Source: an uncultured Verrucomicrobiota bacterium (lineage in GTDB: Bacteria > Verrucomicrobiota > Verrucomicrobiia > Limisphaerales > UBA1412). Taken from it: DNA of 42,541 nt. Position numbers and translations under genes: made by a program. The stretch covers positions 1 to 42,541 of the forward strand of contig CALXMK010000025.1 in the NCBI GenBank assembly GCA_944389455.1. The letters are read 5' to 3'. Below are positions 17,801 to 27,200 of this stretch, one piece after another. Numbering within the stretch: the first letter of the stretch is position 1; each line of letters starts with the position of its first letter. The notes under the pieces were generated by a model, which was not told where the DNA came from, did not search any database, and worked only from the letters and a program-made list of their open reading frames with translations.

Positions 17801-20800
17801 GAGTCCGGTAACGCCTCTGAGAGAGGATAGATTAAACCGTTGACGGAAATAAGTAGTTATAACGAAGGTACCCTCGTCTGTGATCCTTGTTGTGGTGGTG
17901 TTAAGGTTTTCGGTGCGGCTGCCAAACCCGAATTTGCCTTGGCCGCTATTCCAATCGGAGTCTGAGTAAGAGATTGTTTTCCAACCGACTCCATTTTTAT
18001 CCGGAGGAGTTTGTCCTTTATCATAATATTTCCAGGCAGAGAATTTAGGGATGAGGACTTGAGATGTGACTCCGTTGGTTTGGATTCCCTCTGATGTTAC
18101 CAGAATGGCATTGGGATTGATAGATCCGTCCGGCATTCGGGGATCGGATCCATCGGTGGTATAATAGAAAGAGTCCATGGAGGAAAGTGTGATTTCTTGA
18201 CCGGGTTCATAAATCCCGGAAAAGAGAGTCGGAGTAGGCGCATTAATTTCAGGGAACCAACCTCTGGCACGGAATTGATTGATGACAATATCTGTTCTCT
18301 GGGGGAAATAGGTTTTGAGAAGATAGTTGTTTTCATTAATCCAGTCGTTATCTCGAGTGCGGAGTGTCCCCATAGCGGCTCCCCAACGAGCACTTTCTCC
18401 GATAACGGCTCGATCAATCTGATTCATTCTTTCCTGATAACGTTGGATGGATTGTTCAGGAGTGAAAATTCCGTTATTAAAGAGCTGTTCTTGAACAAGA
18501 TCAGCAAAACGCATCCTGTATTGTTCGTTCTGTACTAGGGCGAGGTGCATGGCGATAGGAGTAAAGCCGGCATAGTCGGTCCGATCGACACCGGCGGTAG
18601 TGTAATCCATATCTAATCCCCAGTCAGGACGGGAAGAGCGGTTTGCGGCTAAAGCGTGTTCGGCGTCATGCCGAAACCATTTGAAACCGTCCGGATTAAC
18701 ACGGTTGTAGAGTCCGAAGAGATTATTGGGATGATAACCAAAAAGTGAATAGGGGTTATCCGGGTCACCCATATAATAAGCATTGATCATGAATTTGATG
18801 AGGTTATCTTCATCTAAAAGGATAGGGTAATCCGGGTTGCGTGTTCCGTCAGGATTCATCCCTCGCACTTTATAATAGTTGGATTCATAGGCACCCGAAA
18901 AACCTTGAGTGCAGTAATTATAGAATTGTTCCCAAGCTTCAAGATTGCCGTCACCTGCTACAGTGGCGCGTCCGCTGCTGGATTCGGTTTTGATACAGTC
19001 CCAATCTTCTTTGTTTCCGCCAAAGTAGCTGACGGCGAATTCAGAGTCTACACGTTCCTGGCTCATATAGATGCCCCAGTAGATGCCGTTGAGAAAGAGG
19101 TGATAATAACGGCTGCGTGTGTAGGGAGTTCCAGCTGCTTTTTGGCTGTCACGAGCGAAGACTTCGCGTACGGCAGTATAAGTAGAGGGATCTTCACGAT
19201 GCCAGGAATGGTTTTGTTCTGTACGCAGATCGAGTTTGTCAAATTCAGAGACTCCTTCTTCACCAAAGAGAGGAAAAACAAGCGAGCTTTGGCCGTACTC
19301 GCCACGGAAGAAAAGCCGGAAAGAGTGCTTAGGATTATTGGAGGCACGACTGGCAGCGCCGCGAATGCGCAGACCGGCATCGATTTGAAATTCTTCTCCA
19401 CCTTGAGGATCAATGTATTCAATTGAAACAGGGCGTTCCCAACTGCGGCCGGAATTGCCGGGATTGACATAGATGCCTGATTGGGGATCGAAGAGATTAT
19501 CTAGATCTGTAATTAGGGAGAGTGTACAGATGTCTCCGAAACCTTCGCGCAGCCGTTCTACATAATCTGGAGAGTTGACGATACTGGAGTTCATGCCGTA
19601 GTACATAGCATGAGAGTTGATGGCATAGGAGGCAGGCCAGCCTGTCGGTGGAGTAGAAGACTGCTGGAAGACGTCATCAAGGAAGATCCAAGTGCGGGAA
19701 GAGATTTCAGAAGGAATGTATTCAGGACGATAAGAGATAGCTCTTAGAATGGTAGTGTGGCTGATGGTCAGCGGTTCTGTATAGAGAGTACCGTTTTCAG
19801 CAGAGGGTTCAGAGCCATCCAGTGTATAATAGACTTCTGTGTCCGGTTCGTAACTGATGAGTTCTAGGGTAAATGGTTCTTGGCAGTAACCACGCTCGTG
19901 ACTGAATTCAACAGGCAAGGTTCGACCAAGATAACCGGATCCATTAACTTGTTCGGGAGTAGGTTGAGTGAAAAATCTGAGGTTTTCTTGGGTGTTATAG
20001 ATTAGGTTTAATTCGGGTTGAAATAAAAACTCAGAGTCATCGGCAGAGTTATTTAGAGCAATTATCTGAAGGGTGTTTTCTCCGATAAGAAGCGATTCTT
20101 TGGGAAGAATAAATTTTTCCCAACTTAGGATTTCATTCAGAGAACGAGATACAGTTGAGGTGCTGTTCCAAGACAAGTTTTCAGGTGCATTCTGACGGAG
20201 AAGTTCATTTCCATTTAATAGAAGGATGAATCCATCCGCATAACGGAGAGAGAGAGAGAGAGTATCATTCCCCGTGGGAAGCATAGATTCTTCGAGAGTA
20301 AAGGCATAAGAAAGATCTACTCGAGAATTTATTCCTAGCATTGATTCTGAAAGATCGGTAATGATGGAAGAGGCAAAGGCCGTTTCGGTAGAAATCCCTC
20401 CATTGGCTACGTCTCCAACCAAAGCCATTTCATTATTAAATTCGGCATAATTGCCGCGGGCGGCAAATAGTTCCAATCCGGATCCTCCTGAAGCTTCAAA
20501 GAAGAGGAGCCGCAGAGAATAGGAGCCAGGAGTTGGAAAGTTGAAGCAGGCAAAAGTATCACTCATGCTGCGGGCTGAAGTGTATTCCGTGGAAAAATGA
20601 GCTCCCTGACCGGAAATATCCAGACTAAAACCATCGTCACTGGAGACCCCAAATGTCCAAAGTCCGGCAAAAGGGATAAGAATAGATGTTTCTGCTATTA
20701 CAACAAAGTTGTCTTTATCTTGTGAAGTATTGCTATGGGTGGGAAAAGGATTATCAGAGTCAAAATGTCCCGGATCGCTTGCCGAGTAATTGATAGTAGA

Positions 20801-21514
20801 AGATTGTGTGATGTATGGGTAACTTGAATTTTTCCATGTGGAGGGATTGGTAATATAATTTTCGGCTTCATCAAGATTATTGACGGCAGTATTAAATTCG
20901 TAATAGCTAATATTGAAGTTATTTTGCTGAGAATCATTTGCAGTGAATCCAACATTGCCGGTTCCGGTTCCGGAAACACTGTAGCCGGATGAAGAAGGAA
21001 TAGACCATTTAAATTGGCTTTGATTATCTATAAGGTTGACTTTGGATTGCTCTATTCCATAGGAGATATCGTTGTATTGAGCGGGAAAATTGATTTCATG
21101 AATGGGAGTTTGACCATCTCGATCAATTAATCCAAGATATTCTCCGGATTTACTAAGATTAAAATTGGCATGAAGTTCACTTCCGCTGACAGGTAATTCT
21201 GTTGAACTGTCTGCAAAAACGATTAAAAAACTGTAGGGTTCCAATAGAGTGGGAGAGGGGAATTGCCATTGGGTGGGGGATGTTTTTTTATCGGTTAGAT
21301 AACATCCGCCCAAATCTACTGTTTCATCACTGTTATTAAAGAGTTCGATCCAATCTTCAGCGTTACCTTTTTGATCAGTAAGACTCTTACTGTTAGAGGC
21401 CACGATTTCATTGATTCGCACAGCAGCTTGGGCTTCAGAAAAAGAGGTTAAAAAAAGAAATAGTATTGCGTAAGCTGCAGACAGATTGTAAATTATCCAG
21501 ATTTTTGATCTCAT
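14894..21514 (-). CDS. Giant exported CotH-kinase-family protein with lamin-tail, PA14 and Ig-like domains
   Basis: A 2206-residue exported protein. It has a signal peptide (hydrophobic 8-26, likely cleavage after AQA). Approximate order: lamin-tail domain (32-160, VRINEIVASN); PA14-like domain (265-370); chitobiase-C-like segment (545-615, YYTLDGSEPS); CotH kinase-like domain (650-1080, with FLNGIYWGIYMSQERVD near 803 and WFRHDAEHAL near 940); second chitobiase-C segment (~1117, YYTTDGSDPR); galactose-binding-like region (1160-1330); second lamin-tail domain (1370-1520); Ig-like regions; second PA14-like domain (1810-1960); two Ig-like domains (1970-2133); and a C-terminal module ending FFRAISSSSR. 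CotH proteins are atypical protein kinases in spore formers; the role in PVC bacteria is not established. It is divergent from the serpin gene. Confidence 0.87.
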   Translation of the reverse strand: MRSKIWIIYNLSAAYAILFLFLTSFSEAQAAVRINEIVASNSKSLTDQKGNAEDWIELFNNSDETVDLGGCYLTDKKTSPTQWQFPSPTLLEPYSFLIVFADSSTELPVSGSELHANFNLSKSGEYLGLIDRDGQTPIHEINFPAQYNDISYGIEQSKVNLIDNQSQFKWSIPSSSGYSVSGTGTGNVGFTANDSQQNNFNISYYEFNTAVNNLDEAENYITNPSTWKNSSYPYITQSSTINYSASDPGHFDSDNPFPTHSNTSQDKDNFVVIAETSILIPFAGLWTFGVSSDDGFSLDISGQGAHFSTEYTSARSMSDTFACFNFPTPGSYSLRLLFFEASGGSGLELFAARGNYAEFNNEMALVGDVANGGISTETAFASSIITDLSESMLGINSRVDLSYAFTLEESMLPTGNDTLSLSLRYADGFILLLNGNELLRQNAPENLSWNSTSTVSRSLNEILSWEKFILPKESLLIGENTLQIIALNNSADDSEFLFQPELNLIYNTQENLRFFTQPTPEQVNGSGYLGRTLPVEFSHERGYCQEPFTLELISYEPDTEVYYTLDGSEPSAENGTLYTEPLTISHTTILRAISYRPEYIPSEISSRTWIFLDDVFQQSSTPPTGWPASYAINSHAMYYGMNSSIVNSPDYVERLREGFGDICTLSLITDLDNLFDPQSGIYVNPGNSGRSWERPVSIEYIDPQGGEEFQIDAGLRIRGAASRASNNPKHSFRLFFRGEYGQSSLVFPLFGEEGVSEFDKLDLRTEQNHSWHREDPSTYTAVREVFARDSQKAAGTPYTRSRYYHLFLNGIYWGIYMSQERVDSEFAVSYFGGNKEDWDCIKTESSSGRATVAGDGNLEAWEQFYNYCTQGFSGAYESNYYKVRGMNPDGTRNPDYPILLDEDNLIKFMINAYYMGDPDNPYSLFGYHPNNLFGLYNRVNPDGFKWFRHDAEHALAANRSSRPDWGLDMDYTTAGVDRTDYAGFTPIAMHLALVQNEQYRMRFADLVQEQLFNNGIFTPEQSIQRYQERMNQIDRAVIGESARWGAAMGTLRTRDNDWINENNYLLKTYFPQRTDIVINQFRARGWFPEINAPTPTLFSGIYEPGQEITLSSMDSFYYTTDGSDPRMPDGSINPNAILVTSEGIQTNGVTSQVLIPKFSAWKYYDKGQTPPDKNGVGWKTISYSDSDWNSGQGKFGFGSRTENLNTTTTRITDEGTFVITTYFRQRFNLSSLRGVTGLKLSINRDDGAVIYLNGKELHRENMPQGTISFDTFSDTTVDASTDSIYFQYELPAEYLREGSNLIAVEVHQCNTISSDLYFDMELSTLVDSSIPPEGAASITLTLDENMALRTRSYNGEWSALCSMDYLVLQDYSGLRVSELMYAPIGNPEQPEVSTDDFAWLELCNRGQKAINLQEVQFVEGIEYTFPSLVLQPGQYLVLAKNAEQFSTQYETNNILLLDGYSGNLAHKGETLTLQAPDGTLIHSFAYNRSWYPETDETNYTLEIIDLQAPDDSWNTSANWYPSSIPGGTPGFEAATLPGPGNQMLTQGEQAILILPQIEESPQNITWHYYSGSGKWETLFGETSPELTLQNASEQTVGLYMAQFELNNQHFITLPSEIMLLYSEPQDASGEEGASITLSASAAALYPEKLQWQKQLPDGSWSDLPGAVGLSLYIERLSGSDDGYYRLHLDEQWFSRQARLEIQTESIPPEILSVDVLDNNTLRINWSEYVTEESALNPENYSIDNNAAILSISSEDVPLLGAINTTLLRIDRLQAGHIYTLTVNNITDTSSNQNTILANTKEYIRITPVTPSLLRQVWNGCSSLDALLSLSTYPDSPDETSSLSSFLSPIDCADNYSQRISGFIVPPISGNYFFWVCSDDSSQLFLSTDSNPENVRQIAYLDGWSSPYEWEKYPSQKSTAITLSANTPYYIEAIQAEADGGDHLMVQWSLPNGTLQSPIGEQYIYPPETTFEVPQIVVNPLSSAKSIGETAVFEIYAQSSTPLTYTWEIDGKLSEAPSSYTLTLTNLTLADNGKQIRCHVSNITGNAVSEIATLTVTPKMEPVTIITQPVGGVITDGESHLLSITASGTPPISYLWYKDGEPTRVTTAKWNISDPGKYKVQVSNPINSIFSDEVEVTIEDTPQELPSISIARDTDGTLIIEFTGRLQSSLSSDASEEEWSDLESTSPARIIPDGNTRFFRAISSSSR
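20246..20262. repeat. GA dinucleotide microsatellite inside the CotH-family gene
   Basis: A 17-base pure GA run (8.5 units) reads CTCTCTC... on the coding strand, encoding Leu-Ser-Leu-Ser-Leu near residue 418. A slip of one unit would shift the frame upstream of the CotH domain. Confidence 0.9.
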
Positions 21515-21656
21515 ATATGTATTTATTAGATATTAATAAATTGCTAATATCTATTAGCTAGATGAAGCATATCCTTTACCAAACTTAGCACATAATAGGT
21601 GATTTTCAAGTTTTATTCCTGCTGTTAGGTATATCGTGTCAAGCAGGAGGCGGAAT

Positions 21657-21685
21657 TTGACAATTTTATAAAGAGAAGCTACTGT
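21657..21685 (+). promoter_or_regulatory. Sigma-70-type promoter of the serpin gene
   Basis: A perfect TTGACA (21657-21662) is followed after 17 bases by TACTGT (21680-21685). The expected start site is near 21692, about 47 bases before the chosen ATG. It lies in the 224-bp divergent region shared with the CotH-family gene. Confidence 0.7.
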
Positions 21686-21738
21686 TACTTTATGGGAATT
21701 CCCCTAGAGTGTGTTTTCAATGGGGAGTTTGTAAATTG

Positions 21739-23136
21739 ATGAAATATTTGGAAATAATTAGAAAAAATATGAGGATGAAACTAAATTTATTAGCCGGTTT
21801 TGCTGCAGCTTTAGCCTTAACAGCTTGTTCACCAGATAGCTCTGTGAATACGACATCCGAAAAGGCGACTGTCGTTCCACATCAACCCTCCGCAACTGAG
21901 AGTACTCAGTCCACAGAATTTGTTATTCCTCCTCGAGTCAAGGAGCCTGAGATAGATATATCCGGATTGATGGAAAAAACTTCGGAATCTTTCAAATCAG
22001 ATGCTTTTGCTCGGAATCTCTTTGCGGAAATGAAGGAGAATATAGAGAATCAGTTTGTAAGTCCTTACAGTATTTCTACTGCATTGGTGATGCTCTACGG
22101 AGGCGCGGCAGGTGTTACGGCTGAAGAGCTGGGACAGGTGCTGGGCAGCGGTGATGCAGTAGCAACATTAAATCTTTATGCGGGATTGCAGGATTGGCTT
22201 ACAAAGAAACCGGAACTTTCCGAAAAGAATGAAGGTAATACCCCAAATGGAGATACGCTTAATATCGCGAATTCTTTGTGGCCTAATCAAGGATTTCCTT
22301 TCCGTCAGGAGTATATCCGGACCATGCAGGATTATTTGAGTTCGGAGGTTTATCCAACAGATTATTCTAAGGTGGAAGAGGCTCGCGGAGAAATTAATCA
22401 ATGGGTAGAGAATAAAACAGAGAATTTGATAAAAGATCTTATTCAGCCGGGAGTTTTGAGTGAGAATACTCAAATGACATTGGTTAATGCGATCTATTTT
22501 AAGGGATCTTGGGAAAAGCCATTTGATAAAAAGCTGACTCAAAATGCTCAATTTACATTATTGGATGGTTCTCAGATAGAGGTTCCTTTCATGAGCCAGC
22601 AGGAGAACTATCATTATTATGGAGATGAAACTCTTCAGATAGTTCGCCTTCCTTACCGTGAGAATCGGTCAATGGTGATAATTTTGCCGCGTGATACGGA
22701 GAAATTCGCCGAAGTGCGAGAGGCATATTGTCAAGGCAAGTACCAGCAGACGATCAATCAGCTGAGTATGAGGAAGGTGAATTTCAAGATGCCTCGTTTT
22801 AAGATGAGCCAAAATCTGGATTTGAATGATTTGTTAATCCAAATGGGTGTCAAAACCATGTTTGATCCGGAGAAGGCGGATTTTTCAGGAATGTACAATC
22901 GAGGAGAGCTCCCTAATCTTTTTGTCAGCAAAGTGATCCACCAGGCTTTTGTAGAAGTCGATGAGGTAGGAACAGAGGCAGCTGCTGCAACAGCTGGTAT
23001 TATGCTTACAAAGGCAATGCCTCAGTCGGAGAAGCCGGAAGTTATGATAGTCGATAGACCATTTATTATTTTAATTAAGGAAAATATAAGCAATCAAACC
23101 CTGTTTGAGGGACAGGTTATGAATCCAGTAGAGTAA
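21739..23136 (+). CDS. Serpin-family protease inhibitor, predicted lipoprotein
   Basis: The 465-residue protein has a lipoprotein signal (AALALTAC, lipid on Cys) followed by a Ser/Thr-rich linker and a full serpin domain (from about residue 60). Landmarks are FVSPYSISTALVMLYGGAAG, NAIYFKGSWEKPF, and the hinge EVGTEAAAAT, which fits inhibitory serpins (small residues at P12-P9). Counting as in alpha-1-antitrypsin puts Lys425 at P1, suggesting trypsin-like targets. The loop before the DRPF strand is about five residues longer than in antitrypsin, so P1 is uncertain. I chose the ATG at 21739 because GGGGAG (21722-21727) precedes it at 11 bases. The frame opens at GTG 21709, and ATGs at 21769 and 21775 are alternatives. 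It probably sits on the cell surface or in the periplasm. Confidence 0.92.
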   Translation: MKYLEIIRKNMRMKLNLLAGFAAALALTACSPDSSVNTTSEKATVVPHQPSATESTQSTEFVIPPRVKEPEIDISGLMEKTSESFKSDAFARNLFAEMKENIENQFVSPYSISTALVMLYGGAAGVTAEELGQVLGSGDAVATLNLYAGLQDWLTKKPELSEKNEGNTPNGDTLNIANSLWPNQGFPFRQEYIRTMQDYLSSEVYPTDYSKVEEARGEINQWVENKTENLIKDLIQPGVLSENTQMTLVNAIYFKGSWEKPFDKKLTQNAQFTLLDGSQIEVPFMSQQENYHYYGDETLQIVRLPYRENRSMVIILPRDTEKFAEVREAYCQGKYQQTINQLSMRKVNFKMPRFKMSQNLDLNDLLIQMGVKTMFDPEKADFSGMYNRGELPNLFVSKVIHQAFVEVDEVGTEAAAATAGIMLTKAMPQSEKPEVMIVDRPFIILIKENISNQTLFEGQVMNPVE

Positions 23137-23252
23137 AAATTTGGAAGTTTATGGAAGAAAAAAGAAAAAAAGCTCTAAAAAATCTTAAAAAGGTCTTTTC
23201 TTAATTTTCGCATTATCTAAAAATATCTCTGCGATGAGAGCGTGATTGTGTT

Positions 23253-24047
23253 ATGAAAAAAGGAAACTTAAAAGGATTTACGCTAATAGAGTTATTGGTG
23301 GTAATAGCCATCATAGCTATTTTAGCAGGAATGCTGTTGCCGGCTTTATCCAAAGCCAAGGCTAAAGCTCAGCAGACACAGTGTTCGAGCAATTTAAAAC
23401 AGCTGACACTCAGCTGGATTATGTATTCAAACGATAACAATGATCGGCTTGTTCCCAATCTAGAGAGTTATGCAGCTAATTCAACTAACGAATGCTGGAT
23501 CAATGGTATTATGGGATTGGATGAAGAAAGAGAACCTGATTCTACCAATGAGAATTATATTAAAGCTGGTTTACTTTGGTCTTATAATCCGGCAGTGAAA
23601 CTTTATCGTTGTCCGGCTGATCGTTATATGGTGACTTTAAATGGTACAAGTCACCAACGGGTACGCAGTTATTCTATGAATGCCTATATGAATGGAGATG
23701 ATGTAGGTGTCTCACAAGGAACCTGTCGCAGCGGGGAGCATCGTGTCAATAAGAAGATGGGAGATATAGTATTTCCAGGTCCAAGTAAGGCTTTTGTATT
23801 TATCGATGAGAATGAACTTTCGATAGATGATGGACATTACGGACAGCCTCCTTGTGGAGACAGTTTTTATAATTTCCCATCCTGTCGTCATAATAATGGA
23901 GGAGCTCTTTCTTTTGCTGATGGTCATTCAGAGATAAAAAGATGGAATGATTCTCGAACTCCAAAGATCGAGGTTAATCCTACCTCATCGCCTAATAATA
24001 ATGATTTAAAATATATTCAGGCAGCTAGTGCTGCTTTAATTCCATAA
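23253..24047 (+). CDS. Type IV prepilin-like (pseudopilin) protein
   Basis: This 264-residue protein has a class III signal: a short basic leader ending MKKGNLKG, then the N-methylated stretch [21 protein letters not shown] with Glu at position 5 of the mature form. A prepilin peptidase should cut after Gly8. The rest is the variable head, with [18 protein letters not shown] after the helix and, near the end, the '[21 protein letters not shown]' type motif. That motif is common in PVC-group prepilin-like proteins. Dozens of such proteins can occur in one PVC genome; most have no known role. There is no neighbouring secretion or pilus gene. It follows the serpin gene by 116 bases and is closed by its own terminator. 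Confidence 0.9.
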   Translation: MKKGNLKGFTLIELLVVIAIIAILAGMLLPALSKAKAKAQQTQCSSNLKQLTLSWIMYSNDNNDRLVPNLESYAANSTNECWINGIMGLDEEREPDSTNENYIKAGLLWSYNPAVKLYRCPADRYMVTLNGTSHQRVRSYSMNAYMNGDDVGVSQGTCRSGEHRVNKKMGDIVFPGPSKAFVFIDENELSIDDGHYGQPPCGDSFYNFPSCRHNNGGALSFADGHSEIKRWNDSRTPKIEVNPTSSPNNNDLKYIQAASAALIP

Positions 24048-24087
24048 TATTCAATAAAGTAAATATTCTAATTGTTCATAATTCATG

Positions 24088-24118
24088 ACTCCTCCATATC
24101 AAGTGGAGGAGTTTTTTT
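24088..24118 (+). terminator. Terminator of the prepilin-like gene
   Basis: A perfect 9-bp stem ACTCCTCCA/TGGAGGAGT with a 7-nt loop is followed by a T-run, about 40 bases after the stop. Confidence 0.92.
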
Positions 24119-24173
24119 GTTGGAAGTTTTTGATTATTTTTAATAAAAAATGTTTTTTTCTTTTTCAAAAGAG

Positions 24174-24201
24174 TTGATTTTAAGAGAAAAGTTTTTATTC
24201 T
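24174..24201 (+). promoter_or_regulatory. Possible promoter of LamG-like protein 1
   Basis: TTGATT (24174-24179), a 16-base spacer and TATTCT (24196-24201). The words AAAAGAGTTG.TTT around the -35 recur before the paralogue at 31168, although the rest of the two upstream regions differ. Confidence 0.4.
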
Positions 24202-24270
24202 AATTGTGTCGGAAGAACTCTAAGTAGCTATAGCTATTAAGTTTTATCAACGAGAGAAAATATAGAAGTT

Positions 24271-27200
24271 ATGAGAAAGAGATTAGTATTTTCAGCAGCG
24301 TTGTTGGCTTCTGCCTTAGCAATGCAGGCTGAGGTTTTGTTCTCTGAAGATTGGAGCGCCTATATAACAACTCCGGAGGAGCTGGATGCAAGCCGATGGA
24401 GAGCGGATGATGGGTGTTTTGGTTCAGGAATATATAGCGATTGTTACGGTACCTTTTCTTTTGCAGCATATGGAGATGGTACACTGTATATGCAAGGAGA
24501 GAATAACGGACAAGGAGACGAGAAGGGATATTGGCCCGGATATTCTCTGGTGACGGTACCGACATTCACAGCCAGTAAAGATGATCTGCTGGTGGTAGAG
24601 ACGACGCGAATAAGTCATTCGCATCAAATTCAATCAAATTCGGGAACTCGTACAGGATTATGGTTGATTGCGCCGGATAAGAGCAAATGGCTGCTTTTAG
24701 CCGATAACTGGGGAGAAAGTGGCTGGGGATTTAATCCCTATTCCGGAACAGGAGCGGATTTCCCGGTTAATAATCCTTCCATAGCAGGATATCAGCTGGA
24801 TGCTTTTAACGCGCTTTCCTCGGCTCATGAAGGCCCAATTGATTTGAAGATTGTAGCAGATGGGGAGAGAGCTTGGATGTATGCCCGAGAGAGCGGAGTA
24901 GATGCCGAGTGGGTATTAGGGAACAGTGTAGAACTGAATTTTAGTGAAGATATAGCAGTGGGAGTAGGAGTGTATGCGAGAGCCCCGGGGGGAGAAACAG
25001 GAAGTCCATTGGGAGACTTTGTAGAAGGGATTTGGGGGCCAGTGACGGTATCCAGCTGTAAAGGTATATTTTTAGATCATGAAGAGATGACCTTGGGTGC
25101 AGGGAGCACGTCATCAGAAATAACAGTATCGGTTTCAGAAGGAGCAGCGCCGTTATCAGTCACCATAAACAGTTCCAATCCGGAGGTCTGTGTACCGGTA
25201 GGAGGGAATGGAGGTTCATTGACATTAGATTTTGCGGCTGGAGAGACGAGCAAGACATTCCAAGTAGAAGCAGTAGGAGAAGGAGAGAAAGTAAACTTCA
25301 CCTTAACGTCTTCGTCTGCAGATGTTCTGGCATTGGATAATATGTATGTGACGGTTCCCTGTACAGCGGGAGTTAAGCTGGATGAACAGTTTGACAGCTT
25401 AGATGAGACAATCTGGGAAATAGATACACGGGGATATGAATATAGGAGTTATCCGGATGCGGATGTGAGCTATGATTACTTTGGAGTCAGAGACGGACAG
25501 CTGGTGATGGAGAACATGGTTTCATTAGGAAATTACTGGGGAGGACGCAGCTTATCGAGTAAGAATACCTATTTAGGAAGTACACAGACTCCGCTTTCAG
25601 TAAAAGCAAGACTGACACAGATGGATAAGACAGCGGGTGAAGCAGTTTGTGCGAACCTGGTTTTGAGGAATGCAGATAGCAGCAGTTTCTTTGCCTTACG
25701 TTATAATAACGGAGAAGGAGGTTGGATGTACAATACAGCTATTGGTGCAGCAGGAACAACAATAACATCTATGACATCAGTGACTCCAGCGGATGGACCG
25801 GAGATGGAGATACTCTATGATGGAGCTGCGATTCAGGTATATATAGCTGGGACCCAGGCGGCAACAGTTAATTGGATATGCAATGATCCGATGTATGTGC
25901 AGGTAGGGTTCTATGCCCGAGAGACAGGAGCATCAGGAAGTGGAGCGTTTGATTATCTGAAGATAGAGAATATAGAGGCGGCGGAAGAGAGTGGTACAGT
26001 TACGCCGAATCCGGTGCTTTTAGTAAATGAAAATCCGGGGAAGGTGACGATAACAGTACCCGAGACATCGTTTATGTCAGAAGATCTGGAGTTGTCATTG
26101 GTTTCACAGGATTCAGGTGTAGCGTATCCGGAAGTGAGCACAATTGTGTTTGAACAAGGAGGAGAAGCGAGTCAAACGATCAATGTGGTACCGGTGAAAG
26201 CAGGAACGACAACGATAAAAGTAGAGCCGGTGAATCCGGATATTGCATTAAATATACCCTCGATTGTAGTGAATGTGGGAGCAAATGAACTGCTTTTAGA
26301 GGAAGACTTCCAGACATTAGATTCGACGAAATGGAAGCAGGTAGCCCGAAATGCAGGAACCGGAACTAACTCTATTGTTAATTTCGCGGTAGAGAATAAT
26401 ACTTTAACCGGATATTTCAAATGCGGTAAGGATACGGATGCAGTGGATACAATGCAGCTGCAAGAGGTATTTTATCCGACAGCAGAAAATCCGGTTGTGA
26501 TAGAGTATATGTCAGGACCGATAGGCGGCAGAGGTGCAGTTATTGGAGCATTGGGAATATTGATCAATGCCAATAATAATGCGGCTTGTGCTGTTTCCTA
26601 TCTCCGAGGGGATTCTATGGGATGGAATATCAACCCGAATTATACTTTTGGTACTTCGGGAGTAATAAAACCGGAAGTTTGGAATCAAACGGAATACTTA
26701 GATAATGGGTGGCATAAAGTAAGCATTATTCATGATGGAAGCATAGCCAGATTTTATCTGGATGGAATCTATGGAGGTTCAGCGAACTGGGCAACCGATT
26801 GTATTTCTTTTGCTCTAGGAGGACTGGTATCTCGTTATAACAACGAAGTGGATGTTGCTTTCAAGGATGTAAAAGTTTATGGGGGTTCAGAGATACAGGT
26901 GAATACCGGAAATATCGTGATGAACGAGGATACGGCAACCTTTGATATCATAGTTCCATCCGTAGTGCGCGAGGCAGGAACGACCATTAGATTGGAAGTA
27001 ATGGATGGATCTGTAGTGGGATTTGACAGCGGAGCGGTCAAAGAGATTACCCTCAACGCGAATTCCGATCAGGTACAGACGGTAACGTTGAATCGAGTCG
27101 GAGTGGGAGCGACCCAGGTTGTATTAAGTAATGATAAGGGCTATGGAATGAGTGTAGAGTTATTTGATGTAATAACCAGTGAGGGGGGAAGCCTGCTTTT

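Noticed and set aside
21709..21738. GTG start for the serpin gene
   Set aside because: It has no ribosome site, and the ATG at 21739 has GGGGAG upstream and a better lipoprotein signal.
24269..24565. Minus-strand 98-codon frame that recurs at 31166-31462
   Set aside because: It appears in both copies only because the LamG-like genes are direct repeats; it covers their signal-peptide region in reverse.
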